Origin: JAVJSU01 sp040219275
Lineage (GTDB): Bacteria; Chloroflexota; Anaerolineae; Aggregatilineales; Phototrophicaceae
Assembly (NCBI GenBank): GCA_040219275.1
Contig: JAVJSU010000021.1
Span: 1-34,451, forward strand
Direction: 5' to 3'
Length of the DNA: 34,451 nt
Shown here: piece after piece, positions 16,493 through 24,532 of the stretch
Position numbering within the stretch: position 1 is the first letter of the stretch
How the letters are laid out: every line of letters begins with the position of its first letter
Notes under the pieces: generated by a model
The model's database searches: none
The model's input: the letters and a program-made list of their open reading frames with translations, nothing else
Told to the model about the DNA's origin: nothing
Program-made: the position numbers and the translations under genes

Positions 16493-18379
16493 CTAATCCT
16501 CCGCCGGATGCAGAACGAGTGGTTTGTGCTCGACTTTGCGAGTGTAGGTGCAGGTCGGGTAATTGCTACAGCCGACAAACGCCCCCTGCGCTCCTTGTCG
16601 TTCGACCAGATCACCACCACATTCCGGGCAACTTTCACCCAGCGGGGTCGCCTGCGGACGGGCTTTTATCTGCGCCAAGGCAAATTCCGTTCCGGTCTTC
16701 AATTGCGGCTGAAATCCCCGCCAGAAGGTATTAAGCAGATCAAGACGGGGCAAATCGCCGGAAGCCACCTTGTCCAGCGCCATTTCCAACCGGGCGGTGT
16801 AGCCAACATCAAACACTTTGGGAAAGTGGTTCACGGTAAAATCACACAGTTTCATGCCTGTTTCGGTGGGAATAAGCCGTTTCTGCTTGAGAGTGACGTA
16901 TTTCTTACTCTTGATGACACCGACCATCGAGGCAAAGGTTGAAGGTCGTCCCACGCCCAGTGCTTCGAGTTTCTGCACCAATCCGGCTTCGCTGAAACGT
17001 GAGGACGGGCGCGTTTGTCCTTCATCTAAAGGCAGATCGATCAGCTTGAGTGGTTGCCCATTTGTAAGCGCTGGAAGTGCGGATGGGTCGGTGTTTTCTT
17101 CATCGTCGCCATCATCCGGTTCTTCGTAGACACGCAGGAAACCGTCGAAGATTAATTTGCGTCCACTTGCTTTAAAAACCAATGGAAAGGGTTTGTCAGT
17201 GGATTTACCCGCGTGGATTAAAGCGGCGGTCACGCTGTATTGCGCCGGTGCCATCTGCGAGGCGATGAAGCGTTTCCAGATCAGCGCGTAGAGTTTCGCA
17301 CCATCACCGCCATTTTCTTCCGGTAAATGGGTAAGGTCAGTTGGACGAATCGCTTCGTGGGCTTCCTGTGCAGATTTCACCTGCGTTTTGTAGGTCGGGG
17401 GTGTGGGTGGCAGGTAGGCTTCACCATAGTCGCGCTGAATAAGATTGCGCGCCGCTACCTGTGCCTCCGGTGCGACATGCACAGCATCCGTGCGATGGTA
17501 AGTAATCCGTCCTTGCTCATAGAGCGTTTGCGCCAGCGACATCGTTTTTTCAGGCGACAAGCCCAATCCCTTCGATGCCGCTTGTTGAAGCGACGAGGTG
17601 GTGAAGGGTGGGAGTGGCTGACGTGGTTTTTGTGTTGTTCCGCTCTTATCCACCCAGAATTTTGCGCTTTGAAGCAAGGAGATCAGTTTTTCGGGCGTGT
17701 CACGCACTGGAAAGGTGATACGCGTACTTTGCGACGCGCGATCTTTGAGGCGATGGAGGATGGCATCAAAGGGAACGCCATCTGCCTCAAGTCGCGTACA
17801 TAATGTCCAGTAGGTTTCTGCATTGAAGGCTTCAATTTGTTTTTCGCGCTCAACCACCAGACGCAACGCCACACTCTGCACCCGTCCAGCAGATAGTTTG
17901 CCATCAAGTGCTTTGCAGGCAAGTGGCGAGACCAGATAACCCACCAATCGATCCACCACCCGTCGTGCCTGTTGTGCTTCGACGAGTGCTTCATCCAATG
18001 AACGTGGATTTTTAAGCGCGGATTGCACCGCATATTTCGTAATGGCGTTGAAAGCAGAGCGATAGACTGCTTTTCCTTTGAGATTGCCCGCCAATTCGAG
18101 CAGATGCCAGGCGATGGCTTCACCTTCACGATCTGGATCGGTTGCCAGATAGATCGCATCCGCTTCACGCATGGCTTTGACCAGCTTCCTGACCAGATTA
18201 TTTTTACCGGGCAACACCTGATACTGCGGCTGAAAATCTTTGTCGACAACCACGCCCAGTTCAGCCTCCGGTAGATCACGCACATGCCCGCGACAGGCTT
18301 CCACCTGCCAGCCGTCGCCCAGAAATCCGGCGATCTTTTTAGCTTTCGCTGGTGATTCCACAATCACTAAATTTGTCAT
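16493..18379 (-). CDS. topA: DNA topoisomerase I (type IA), element-borne
   Basis: The enzyme relaxes negatively supercoiled DNA by a 5'-phosphotyrosine intermediate. The TOPRIM domain shows VIVESPAKAKKI (5-16) and DPDREGEAIAWHL (81-93). The conserved segment GKLSAGRVQSVALRLVVERE spans 160-179, and the nucleophile is Tyr294 in GRITYHRTDA. One four-cysteine zinc motif (Cys584, 587, 604, 610) ends the protein. At 628 residues it is shorter than typical chromosomal TopA, with a reduced zinc tail, as is common for plasmid and ICE copies. AAGGAG precedes the ATG. It is the first gene of a four-gene operon with acidic proteins and an RHH protein, so its role is probably in transfer or maintenance of the element. 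Confidence 0.93.
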   Translation of the reverse strand: MTNLVIVESPAKAKKIAGFLGDGWQVEACRGHVRDLPEAELGVVVDKDFQPQYQVLPGKNNLVRKLVKAMREADAIYLATDPDREGEAIAWHLLELAGNLKGKAVYRSAFNAITKYAVQSALKNPRSLDEALVEAQQARRVVDRLVGYLVSPLACKALDGKLSAGRVQSVALRLVVEREKQIEAFNAETYWTLCTRLEADGVPFDAILHRLKDRASQSTRITFPVRDTPEKLISLLQSAKFWVDKSGTTQKPRQPLPPFTTSSLQQAASKGLGLSPEKTMSLAQTLYEQGRITYHRTDAVHVAPEAQVAARNLIQRDYGEAYLPPTPPTYKTQVKSAQEAHEAIRPTDLTHLPEENGGDGAKLYALIWKRFIASQMAPAQYSVTAALIHAGKSTDKPFPLVFKASGRKLIFDGFLRVYEEPDDGDDEENTDPSALPALTNGQPLKLIDLPLDEGQTRPSSRFSEAGLVQKLEALGVGRPSTFASMVGVIKSKKYVTLKQKRLIPTETGMKLCDFTVNHFPKVFDVGYTARLEMALDKVASGDLPRLDLLNTFWRGFQPQLKTGTEFALAQIKARPQATPLGESCPECGGDLVERQGAQGAFVGCSNYPTCTYTRKVEHKPLVLHPAED

Positions 18380-18419
18380 TTTTTCTCCTTTAATTGCGAT
18401 GTCTCACTTTTCATGTTTC

Positions 18420-18440
18420 AATAAACGGAACTCGTTTATT
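18420..18440. promoter_or_regulatory. 8-bp perfect inverted repeat between divergent genes
   Basis: AATAAACG (18420-18427) and CGTTTATT (18433-18440) flank GAACT. The site lies between topA (minus, start 18379) and a small plus-strand gene (start about 18447). This is where an operator controlling both directions would be expected. A TTGAAA box on the minus strand overlaps its edge. Confidence 0.45.
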
Positions 18441-18446
18441 TGGTTG

Positions 18447-18812
18447 ATGGAAAATCAGATGGCACTGTTTGAAATTGATGATTTCAACGAAGCGCGCTTG
18501 CTGTATATGCTGTTGATGAGTCACAAATACGCACCTAATCCCTCACGTCCAGAACTTTTCGCGCATCCGCTCATTGCTCGTATGACTGAGCGACTGGCTG
18601 AAACATTGCTTGTTTCACAAACGCTTTTGCCAGATAGCACGATCTGGAGACGACTGGTTAAAAATACGGTTGACTTACACGGAGTAAAGTGGGATACCCA
18701 GAGCATTGATACCAAGAGACAAGTTGCCAAATATGTTCTGATACCGTTTAACCATGACGATGATCTGGTTGAGAAATTTGTGCGCGATATTGACGCGAAG
18801 CTCACAACTTAA
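18447..18812 (+). CDS. small protein of unknown function (about 121 aa)
   Basis: The protein begins MENQMALFEIDDFNEARLLY and is helical and soluble-looking, with no recognised domain. Composition and codon use look protein-like from this point onward; the frame remains open upstream into topA, where it is only a shadow. The start is uncertain among ATG 18399, 18447 and 18459. None has a good ribosome-binding site, and 18447 lies just past the inverted repeat. It is divergent from topA and converges closely (9 bp) with the T4SS operon. Confidence 0.5.
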   Translation: MENQMALFEIDDFNEARLLYMLLMSHKYAPNPSRPELFAHPLIARMTERLAETLLVSQTLLPDSTIWRRLVKNTVDLHGVKWDTQSIDTKRQVAKYVLIPFNHDDDLVEKFVRDIDAKLTT

Positions 18813-18821
18813 GCCGATAAA

Positions 18822-19032
18822 TCATATTTCCTCCAACCAGTTTTCAATCTCGTGCTGATCTTGCAGGCGGTTCTTGAGCGCCTGTAACAGATGCCGGACT
18901 TTCTGCCGATCTGTTGGACTGTTGCGCCAATTCGCGCTCACGTAACACCAGCCACAATGGCCACTCTCGAAAGGCGTGAAATGCCTGCTCCTCGATTTGT
19001 TGCCACGGGTGGATCGTTTCTTTTTTCGCCAT
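18822..19032 (-). pseudogene. small T4SS-operon gene with an apparent frameshift
   Basis: A good ribosome-binding site (GAGGGAGA) precedes ATG 19032, and the reading frame encodes MAKKETIHPWQQIEEQ then EWPLWLVLRERELAQ. Around 18905-18935 the protein-like sequence moves to the next frame. It continues there as SPTDRQKVRHLLQALKNRL and ends EIENWLEEI at a stop at 18822. Skipping one base would give one helical protein of about 70 residues. Staying in the first frame ends at 18844 with unlike sequence. No homopolymer is present at the junction. It could be a true mutation, a sequencing error or, less likely, programmed frameshifting. It follows virB4 after 17 bp. Confidence 0.5.
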
Positions 19033-19049
19033 ATCATGTCTCCCTCATT

Positions 19050-21179
19050 TCATGTCGTTGAGAAGCGCGCCAGCTCGCCCGGTGTCGCTACAGATCTGGC
19101 GTACCATAAACCCTCGTCCTGCACATCCAGTACAAAATGGAAGCGCGGCAAGGCGGCGATGATGTCGCGGTGTTGCTGGTTCAAATGCTGAAATGCCGCA
19201 TCCTCATGGAAGACATTCATGCCCTGACGCTGGCTGAATACCACCCGAATCGGACTGTTCTCAAACACCAATCGCGCCTTGCCCTCAAGGAATATGGACA
19301 TCTGTTGATCGATACAGATGAGCTTTTTGCGTCGCGTGCGGAAGGTCTTCGCCGCTTCAATCAGGAAGTCCAGCAGGGATGAATGGCGCATCAGGCGGTA
19401 GACTTCATCGACTGCGATGATGCGGGGCTGTTCGTCAATCAGGCTGTCGCGGCGAATCGCACTCAAGACCTGTGTATAAGCCAGCGCCTGCAAAATCGGA
19501 TCGCTTTCCAATTCGTGGAAACTGAACACACGCGGACTAATCCAATCTCGTTCGCCGCGTGTCAAATCAATGTTGGTGATGCCATTGAGGAAGCTCGACC
19601 ACGGACCGCTCCCCGTACACAGTCCGGCGATTTCATCAGCGAGATCTTTGGCAATCGCTTTGATGGCGGGTTTGTCACCCATGCCAGACAGCACATCGCA
19701 GACCACATCGCATGTCGGTGTGACTTGTGGCGTAATGCTGCTCAAATTCGGGAAGCCGCTGTAAAGCACTTCCAACGCTTCACCCAAGAGACCACGCTCC
19801 AAGTTTTGCCGCTGACCGCCCGATAACGGACGCCCCAGCACCGTTTCATAAATGCGTGTCGTGTGCGATACCTGCTCGATGAGGGTTGGGAACATCACAT
19901 CCTGCGGGTTGAGTTTGGTGGCTTTCGCACTCAGCACATACCAGGGCAGACCGAAGGCTTCGGCGATGTGTTTGCCATGTCCCATCGGTTCGAGCAAATC
20001 GAACGGGATGCTATTTTCGGCGTATTCGCGGGTCAGGTAGCAGTTGTTGGCGAAGGTTTTTCCGAAACCGGATGTACCGACCCAAATTTCATGAGTGGCA
20101 CGTTTATCGCGCCATGAATCGTGAAAGATGGGATAGGATGCACCGACGGCTTCGCCACGTAGTACGCCTTCCGTGCCGGACAATTTGCGATAGCCAAGCG
20201 GTGAGAGCATTAGCGCCAATTCACGCGAGACAAGGGGCCAGCTGGTATCCGGTAAGCCGATCTCTTTGGTGCGTTTGGCGGCGAAAAAGCCCAGACTTCG
20301 CGCCAATAATTCACCGACTTCGTGCCGAAGTGAAAACCATGCACGGGTTTCGTTGACCACCGCCTGCACCCGTTCCTTGAGCGTTTCGAGGTCATCCGCC
20401 GCGACAGCAATGCTGATCTGCGCCAGATGGAGCGCATCCCCGGCGTTGATTTCCTGCAAGGCACGGCGACAATCGATCACGCGCTGAACGGAACGGCTAT
20501 CTTCGCCACGCACACCCGATAAATGGACTTCATACGCCTGAATGATGCTTTCCACTGCGTTGATGGCGGCGTTGCGTTCGTAGGTTTTGGGAATATCAAC
20601 ACACAATGCCAGCGGCAGGTTGAGTTGCATCAGCACCGGCAGGGGACGGAAGAAATTCCAGACGGCAGGCGCAAATTCGTAGCTATTGAGCACCGCCCAC
20701 AACGGACGACCACCCGGTCTGCCCGTAGGAGCCAAATGCCAGAAAGGTGCATCGCGCAGTTCATACTTGCCGGTGAACAGGGCGGGCCAAGCACCTTCAA
20801 ACACCGGTGTATCGAACGCGGACGACATCGCCCCCGCCAGTGCTCGCGAGTTCTGGTCGCTCCAGACTGCCATGCCACACAACGCCTGTTGATACTCCGC
20901 GCTCTCGTCGAGTTGTTCGTAATGACGGCGATATTCCATTAATAGGCGTGCGCGTTGATGATCGTCCGTCTCAAAAGCGGTTTGACTGAGCGTGTTGATC
21001 TTCGCTTCAAGTGTGGCTGGCATCTGCCAGCAGACGAAACGGGCAGGTGTGGTCAGTGTGCGGAGCCAATTGCCAAAGCGGGATTGTAAAGTTTGCACGC
21101 CGTCTTCGGTGGCGTGGAGCATGATGTCGAAAGGTTCTATAAGGAAGGTGCGCGCAGTCGGGATGGTATTATCGCTCAT
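19050..21179 (-). CDS. virB4: VirB4/TraC-type conjugative ATPase
   Basis: The cytoplasmic T4SS motor energises pilus assembly and substrate export. The C-terminal RecA-like domain carries Walker A GTSGFGKT (368-375), Walker B RIIAVDE (586-592) and the downstream arginine-rich segment KTFRTRRKKLICIDQQ that is characteristic of VirB4. The first 350 residues form the usual divergent N-domain. Length is 709 residues. The ATG at 21179 lies within the 3' end of the VirB3-like gene (11-base overlap), showing coupled translation. It is the only assembly ATPase in the window; no VirB11 was found. Confidence 0.9.
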   Translation of the reverse strand: MSDNTIPTARTFLIEPFDIMLHATEDGVQTLQSRFGNWLRTLTTPARFVCWQMPATLEAKINTLSQTAFETDDHQRARLLMEYRRHYEQLDESAEYQQALCGMAVWSDQNSRALAGAMSSAFDTPVFEGAWPALFTGKYELRDAPFWHLAPTGRPGGRPLWAVLNSYEFAPAVWNFFRPLPVLMQLNLPLALCVDIPKTYERNAAINAVESIIQAYEVHLSGVRGEDSRSVQRVIDCRRALQEINAGDALHLAQISIAVAADDLETLKERVQAVVNETRAWFSLRHEVGELLARSLGFFAAKRTKEIGLPDTSWPLVSRELALMLSPLGYRKLSGTEGVLRGEAVGASYPIFHDSWRDKRATHEIWVGTSGFGKTFANNCYLTREYAENSIPFDLLEPMGHGKHIAEAFGLPWYVLSAKATKLNPQDVMFPTLIEQVSHTTRIYETVLGRPLSGGQRQNLERGLLGEALEVLYSGFPNLSSITPQVTPTCDVVCDVLSGMGDKPAIKAIAKDLADEIAGLCTGSGPWSSFLNGITNIDLTRGERDWISPRVFSFHELESDPILQALAYTQVLSAIRRDSLIDEQPRIIAVDEVYRLMRHSSLLDFLIEAAKTFRTRRKKLICIDQQMSIFLEGKARLVFENSPIRVVFSQRQGMNVFHEDAAFQHLNQQHRDIIAALPRFHFVLDVQDEGLWYARSVATPGELARFSTT

Positions 21180-21639
21180 GTGTGCCTCCTGTCAGCGGAG
21201 CATCCACGAACACCAAGCCATCCGTCTCACGGGCATGAGCAAACGTGATCCACTCGCGCAGATCAATCTCGACATCATGCGACGGTGGCGCGAACAACCA
21301 CGCCCCATCCAGCCGCACCAGATCCACTGGCAGATCCAGCAGATCCACTACCTGAGCTACTGGACTTTGTGGAAAGCGTGATGCAGTCAGCAAAAGCAGA
21401 CCGCGCAGGCGATAAATCAGTCGTCGCCACAGCGGAATACCGCCACGTGGAGACGTGAGCACTATCGTGGCAATCGTCATGCTGAACGCGAGCACAACTG
21501 ACCAGTTCGCCAGCGTTAAATTGGTGAGCGTATACGTAAAGCCGCCACCCACACCCGCCAGCAACAGCCGTTTGAACGGCACGCCGAAGAAGCCTTTTTC
21601 GTCCCGCAAAAGAATGTGAGATTTGAAATCCGCCGCCAT
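21169..21639 (-). CDS. VirB3-like / PrgI-like inner-membrane T4SS protein
   Basis: This 156-residue protein has two adjacent hydrophobic segments (about 24-43 and 46-63) after a short basic N-terminus and a soluble C-terminal half. That architecture fits VirB3 or PrgI proteins encoded immediately before VirB4. GGAG at a 6-base spacing supports ATG 21639 (MAADFKSH). A start seven codons earlier would place this ribosome-binding site inside the gene. It lies between the pilin exon 2 and virB4. The family name is inferred from topology and position more than from sequence. Confidence 0.6.
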   Translation of the reverse strand: MAADFKSHILLRDEKGFFGVPFKRLLLAGVGGGFTYTLTNLTLANWSVVLAFSMTIATIVLTSPRGGIPLWRRLIYRLRGLLLLTASRFPQSPVAQVVDLLDLPVDLVRLDGAWLFAPPSHDVEIDLREWITFAHARETDGLVFVDAPLTGGTHER

Positions 21640-21715
21640 AAGAATCTCCAAAATAGCCAAAGAGAAGGGCGGAACAACGCGAGGCTGTTCCGCCAGAGAT
21701 GAACGCGTGATGCGC

Positions 21716-21808
21716 TTACGGAAAGGTGATGAGGGTGGTGACGCTGGAAGCGAAGATCACGAAGACCAGACCCATGACCACCTGATTGGCGGCTTTTGGA
21801 TTATCCTT
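21716..21808 (-). CDS. VirB2-like pilin, exon 2 (3' part, after the group II intron)
   Basis: These 31 codons, including TAA, encode KDNPKAANQV followed by a hydrophobic segment with VMGLVFVIFASS, the second membrane helix of a VirB2/TrbC-type pilin. The piece has no start or ribosome-binding site of its own. A 74-residue open frame reaching further upstream on the minus strand runs through intron domain V and is not a gene. Joined to exon 1 (24386-24532) it keeps the frame as DWK-KDNP and gives a 79-residue protein. virB3 and virB4 follow. Confidence 0.7.
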   Translation of the reverse strand, partial: KDNPKAANQVVMGLVFVIFASSVTTLITFP

Positions 21809-21868
21809 ATGGAGTCGAATGGTAGCGCCGTGCCTCCTGATGAGGTCGGTTTCCACCAGGCGCTCCCC

Positions 21869-21902
21869 GAACCGGACAGGCAAGTCTCCCTGCATCCGGC
21901 TC
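21869..21902 (-). ncRNA. group II intron domain V (catalytic hairpin)
   Basis: This 34-nt hairpin starts GAGCCGGATGCAGG and ends GTCCGGTTC. It has the conserved catalytic AGC triad near the 5' side and the complementary GAACCGGAC/GAGCCGG stem. It lies 40 nt beyond the reverse transcriptase stop and 60 nt before the 3' splice site, as expected. Confidence 0.9.
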
Positions 21903-21939
21903 TCCGGTTGGTTAGTTCCTTCATATACGTTGATATTCA

Positions 21940-23760
21940 TTAGCGTTTTGTATCTCCATGATGATGACCTAAATGACAGTCATGGCAGAGCATTTTGACG
22001 TCCTGCTCATAACCGGATTGTGCAATCGACTTCGTATTCTGACTGGCATTGCGTAAGCGGTTCGGATGGTGCATAGTGAGTTTCAACCCCTCACGTCCAC
22101 AGCCTTCGCACTGACCTTTGACCTTCACGGTTGCCTGCGCTTTGCGTTCCAAACTGCGTCCACCTGCCCAATTTGTATTGATGTAGGGTAGGGTGTTGGT
22201 CACATGACCACCGGGCGATAAGATAGACCGATGTGTTGGATACTTGTTCCAGACAAACATCTGCTTCCCATCGGGCTTGACTGTGTAAAGCGCCAGGCGT
22301 CCCGTTTTCGGGTCACGTCCATAATGCGTCCGCATCATCTTGCGAATAGAAATGTTATGTTTGCGTCCGAGATAGTGCGCCATGAGCCAGTACACAATCC
22401 CGGTCAAACGACTGAGTTTGTGCTTGCTGTCATTGGCGTAGCAGTAGTATTGACTCCAGCCACGCGCCAGCGCATTCACATTTGCAAAGACATCCATTTC
22501 CGGTGCATGACGATAACGGGCGGCATCTTGCAGGCGTTCCACCACCGAGCGAAAAGCATCGTTCGGGATGGACAGTCGCGCCCAGCGTGTGCCGTTCGGG
22601 TTACGTAAACCCTGAACGTCGTAACCAAGAAAGCGTAGTTTCCCGTCAGCATGAGTGATGAGGGTTTTCTCCTCGTTCAAGGTCAGTCCGAGTGTCTCCT
22701 TGAGCCAGTTCGCCATCCGCGCTTTGAGCGCTTCGGTTTCTTCACGGCTCTTGCCACACATCACCACCAGAAAGTCATCCGCATAGCGTATGTAGTGGAT
22801 GCTCGACCGCACAGTTGAAGGTTTCGTCCGGTTGCGTTCCGCTTCCTTCTGACGCAGTTCGGCTGTGATTTCCTTAGCCGTGCGTTCATTGGGAAACGGT
22901 GCGCCTTTACGAAGTTGCTCGCGCAAATACTTGATGCGTCTGGTTAACTGCTTGTAGGCAGTGGTTTGACGCTGACGGTATTCGCGTCCGCTTTCGTTGT
23001 TGGGCTGGTTCGCGCCCTGTTCCTCCATCCAGACATCTAGCTCATGGAGCACGATGTTGGCGAGAATGGGGCTGACGATGCCACCCTGCGGTGTGCCACT
23101 GTACGTGTCGTAGCGGTGTCCATTCTTCATGAACCCCGCTTGCAGAAAACGGCGGATGAGATCGATAAAGCGTTCATCTTTAATCCGTTTCCGCAACAGG
23201 TTCAAGACAACATGGTGCGGGATACTGTCGAAGCATTTCTCAATATCACCTTCGATAATCCAGCTTGCCCCCGCTTTGTAGGCGAGTGCCGTATGTCGTA
23301 ACGCCGAGATGGTGCTACGTTTCGGGCGAAAGCCATGCGATGACGAGCGGAAGAGTGGTTCATAGAGTGCTTCCAGCACCCGACGGACTGCTTCCTGTAC
23401 AGTGCGGTCACGCAGAGATGGGATACCCAACGGACGTTTCTTCTTAGAACGCGATTTACTGCGTCCTTTCTTCGGGATGTACGTGCGTTTGACAGGCACG
23501 GGCTGATACACGCCAGTCATGAGTTCCTCATGTAGCCTAGACAATTCTTCCGCGTTGAAGTCGTCGCGGGTCATCCCGTCAACGCCTGTTGAGCGGCTGC
23601 CTTTATTGTTCTTGACGTGCGCCCATGCACTCTCTAGCATGTCCATCTTTCTGACCAGTCGATATAGTTTGCCGAACCGTTTGTCACGGTCAGCGGTTGC
23701 CAATTTACGTATATGTTCAAGTTCATGACTTACAGCACTTTTGCAATCTTTAGTTGCCAA
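21940..23760 (-). CDS. ltrA: group II intron-encoded reverse transcriptase / maturase with HNH endonuclease
   Basis: This multifunctional protein assists splicing and drives intron mobility by target-primed reverse transcription. The reverse transcriptase core shows GSRSTGVDGM (55-63), FRPKRST (144-150), GDIEKCFDSI (171-180), SGTPQGGIVSP (221-231) and the catalytic YADD (326-329). The X/maturase domain follows (about 400-480). A C-terminal HNH-type endonuclease has the zinc-ligand pattern CEGC (551-554), HH (564-565) and CHDC (592-595). The start is TTG 23760, 10 bases after GGAG. At 606 residues it is complete, so the intron could still be mobile. It lies in the domain IV position, just before domain V. 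Confidence 0.93.
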   Translation of the reverse strand: MATKDCKSAVSHELEHIRKLATADRDKRFGKLYRLVRKMDMLESAWAHVKNNKGSRSTGVDGMTRDDFNAEELSRLHEELMTGVYQPVPVKRTYIPKKGRSKSRSKKKRPLGIPSLRDRTVQEAVRRVLEALYEPLFRSSSHGFRPKRSTISALRHTALAYKAGASWIIEGDIEKCFDSIPHHVVLNLLRKRIKDERFIDLIRRFLQAGFMKNGHRYDTYSGTPQGGIVSPILANIVLHELDVWMEEQGANQPNNESGREYRQRQTTAYKQLTRRIKYLREQLRKGAPFPNERTAKEITAELRQKEAERNRTKPSTVRSSIHYIRYADDFLVVMCGKSREETEALKARMANWLKETLGLTLNEEKTLITHADGKLRFLGYDVQGLRNPNGTRWARLSIPNDAFRSVVERLQDAARYRHAPEMDVFANVNALARGWSQYYCYANDSKHKLSRLTGIVYWLMAHYLGRKHNISIRKMMRTHYGRDPKTGRLALYTVKPDGKQMFVWNKYPTHRSILSPGGHVTNTLPYINTNWAGGRSLERKAQATVKVKGQCEGCGREGLKLTMHHPNRLRNASQNTKSIAQSGYEQDVKMLCHDCHLGHHHGDTKR

Positions 23761-24385
23761 GATCTAACATCTCCGTCTGTTGCATTGCCTTGAATAACCT
23801 TCCTGTCGCCCTTCGCCCTGTACGCGGTGTTCCGCGCTCCCTGGTGGGTCGCCGCTTCTGTTTGAAGCGTAACTCCCACGACTACTACGGCGACTCTGCC
23901 CCTGCAAAGCCCGATACTGCTCAAAGCCAGCCTTCCATATATATTAGGAAGAGCGATGCAGGTTCTCCGGTAGCTGTACCAGCATTTCAGATAGGGTCGG
24001 GTCGGCTTCCGAACGGGTTCTCTCAGATTGAGAGCTTGTGAACTGACCACGTTGCAATTTCAGGCACTTCGTGGCTTTCCACATTGCTGTGGATTTCAGT
24101 CAGCATGGAAACTACTGACCTACAGTTCACCCTGACGTAACAAACCAAGATTTCGTCAGTTCGGGGTTTGTCCCGTCTCGCGCTTTGCCAATAACCGGCT
24201 AACCCTTTCTATCTTCTCCGCCCGTCCGCTTATTGGGAGTTGGTTTCTCCCGCACGGCTCGGGTTGTCCCTCGAAGGCTTACCACAACTGAGTGCTTTAG
24301 GTCTCAGTCGCGCCGAGGTGAGGACACGTTCTCCTGATAGAATGTGACGCTTTCGCGCAATGCTGATACGCCCTTACGGACGCCC
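23761..24385 (-). ncRNA. group II intron 5' ribozyme region (domains I-III)
   Basis: These 625 bases between the 5' splice site and the reverse transcriptase start hold no gene. EBS2 at 24161-24166 and EBS1 at 24106-24111 on the minus strand lie in the correct order for domain I. The open frames here are shadows of structured RNA. Confidence 0.75.
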
Positions 24386-24532
24386 TTTCCAGTCCCCGAT
24401 TATGGGCCAGCTGGAACCCATGTACATGACCCCCAGCCCGATAAAGCCGATGACGGCGATTAGCGGTGCGATGGTTTGCGCGACGGCTTGCACATCGCCA
24501 AAGAATTGCTCGATTGCGGTTGACAGATCCAA
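24386..24532 (-). CDS. VirB2-like pilin, exon 1 (5' part, before the group II intron)
   Basis: These 49 codons encode MDLSTAIEQFFGDVQAVAQT, a first membrane segment (APLIAVIGFIGLGVMYMG), then SSWPIIGDWK. The start is TTG 24532, with GGAGG 9 bases upstream; no ATG is available in frame. The intron begins right after the AAA codon. Unspliced mRNA would read only three more codons (GRP) before TAA, leaving a one-helix fragment. The spliced product is a 79-residue two-helix protein of VirB2/TrbC pilin architecture, the first gene of the T4SS operon that continues with the VirB3-like and VirB4 genes. Confidence 0.7.

Larger units (their letters stand above)
21809..24385 (-). mobile_element. group II intron (2577 bp) with its own reverse transcriptase, inserted in the pilin gene
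   Basis: The ribozyme parts are visible on the minus strand. The 5' end is GGGCG (24385). EBS2 (24161-24166) and EBS1 (24106-24111) pair perfectly with IBS2 TCGGGG (24399-24394) and IBS1 TGGAAA (24391-24386) in the 5' exon. Domain V (21869-21902) is the canonical 34 nt with AGC. Domain VI has an AGCGCC/GGCGCT stem and a candidate branch adenosine at 21815, 7 nt before the 3' end CCAT. Removing 21809-24385 restores a continuous pilin reading frame. The 5' end differs from the usual GUGYG at its second base. The reverse transcriptase gene ends just before domain V. Confidence 0.85.

Noticed and set aside
18240..18446. Upstream extension of the small plus-strand protein into topA
   Set aside because: The first 50 or so residues are antisense to the conserved topA N-terminus and have no protein-like pattern.
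21716..21940. A 74-residue open frame on the minus strand ending with a membrane helix
   Set aside because: Its first part is intron domain V/VI sequence. Only the last 30 codons are real, as exon 2 of the pilin.
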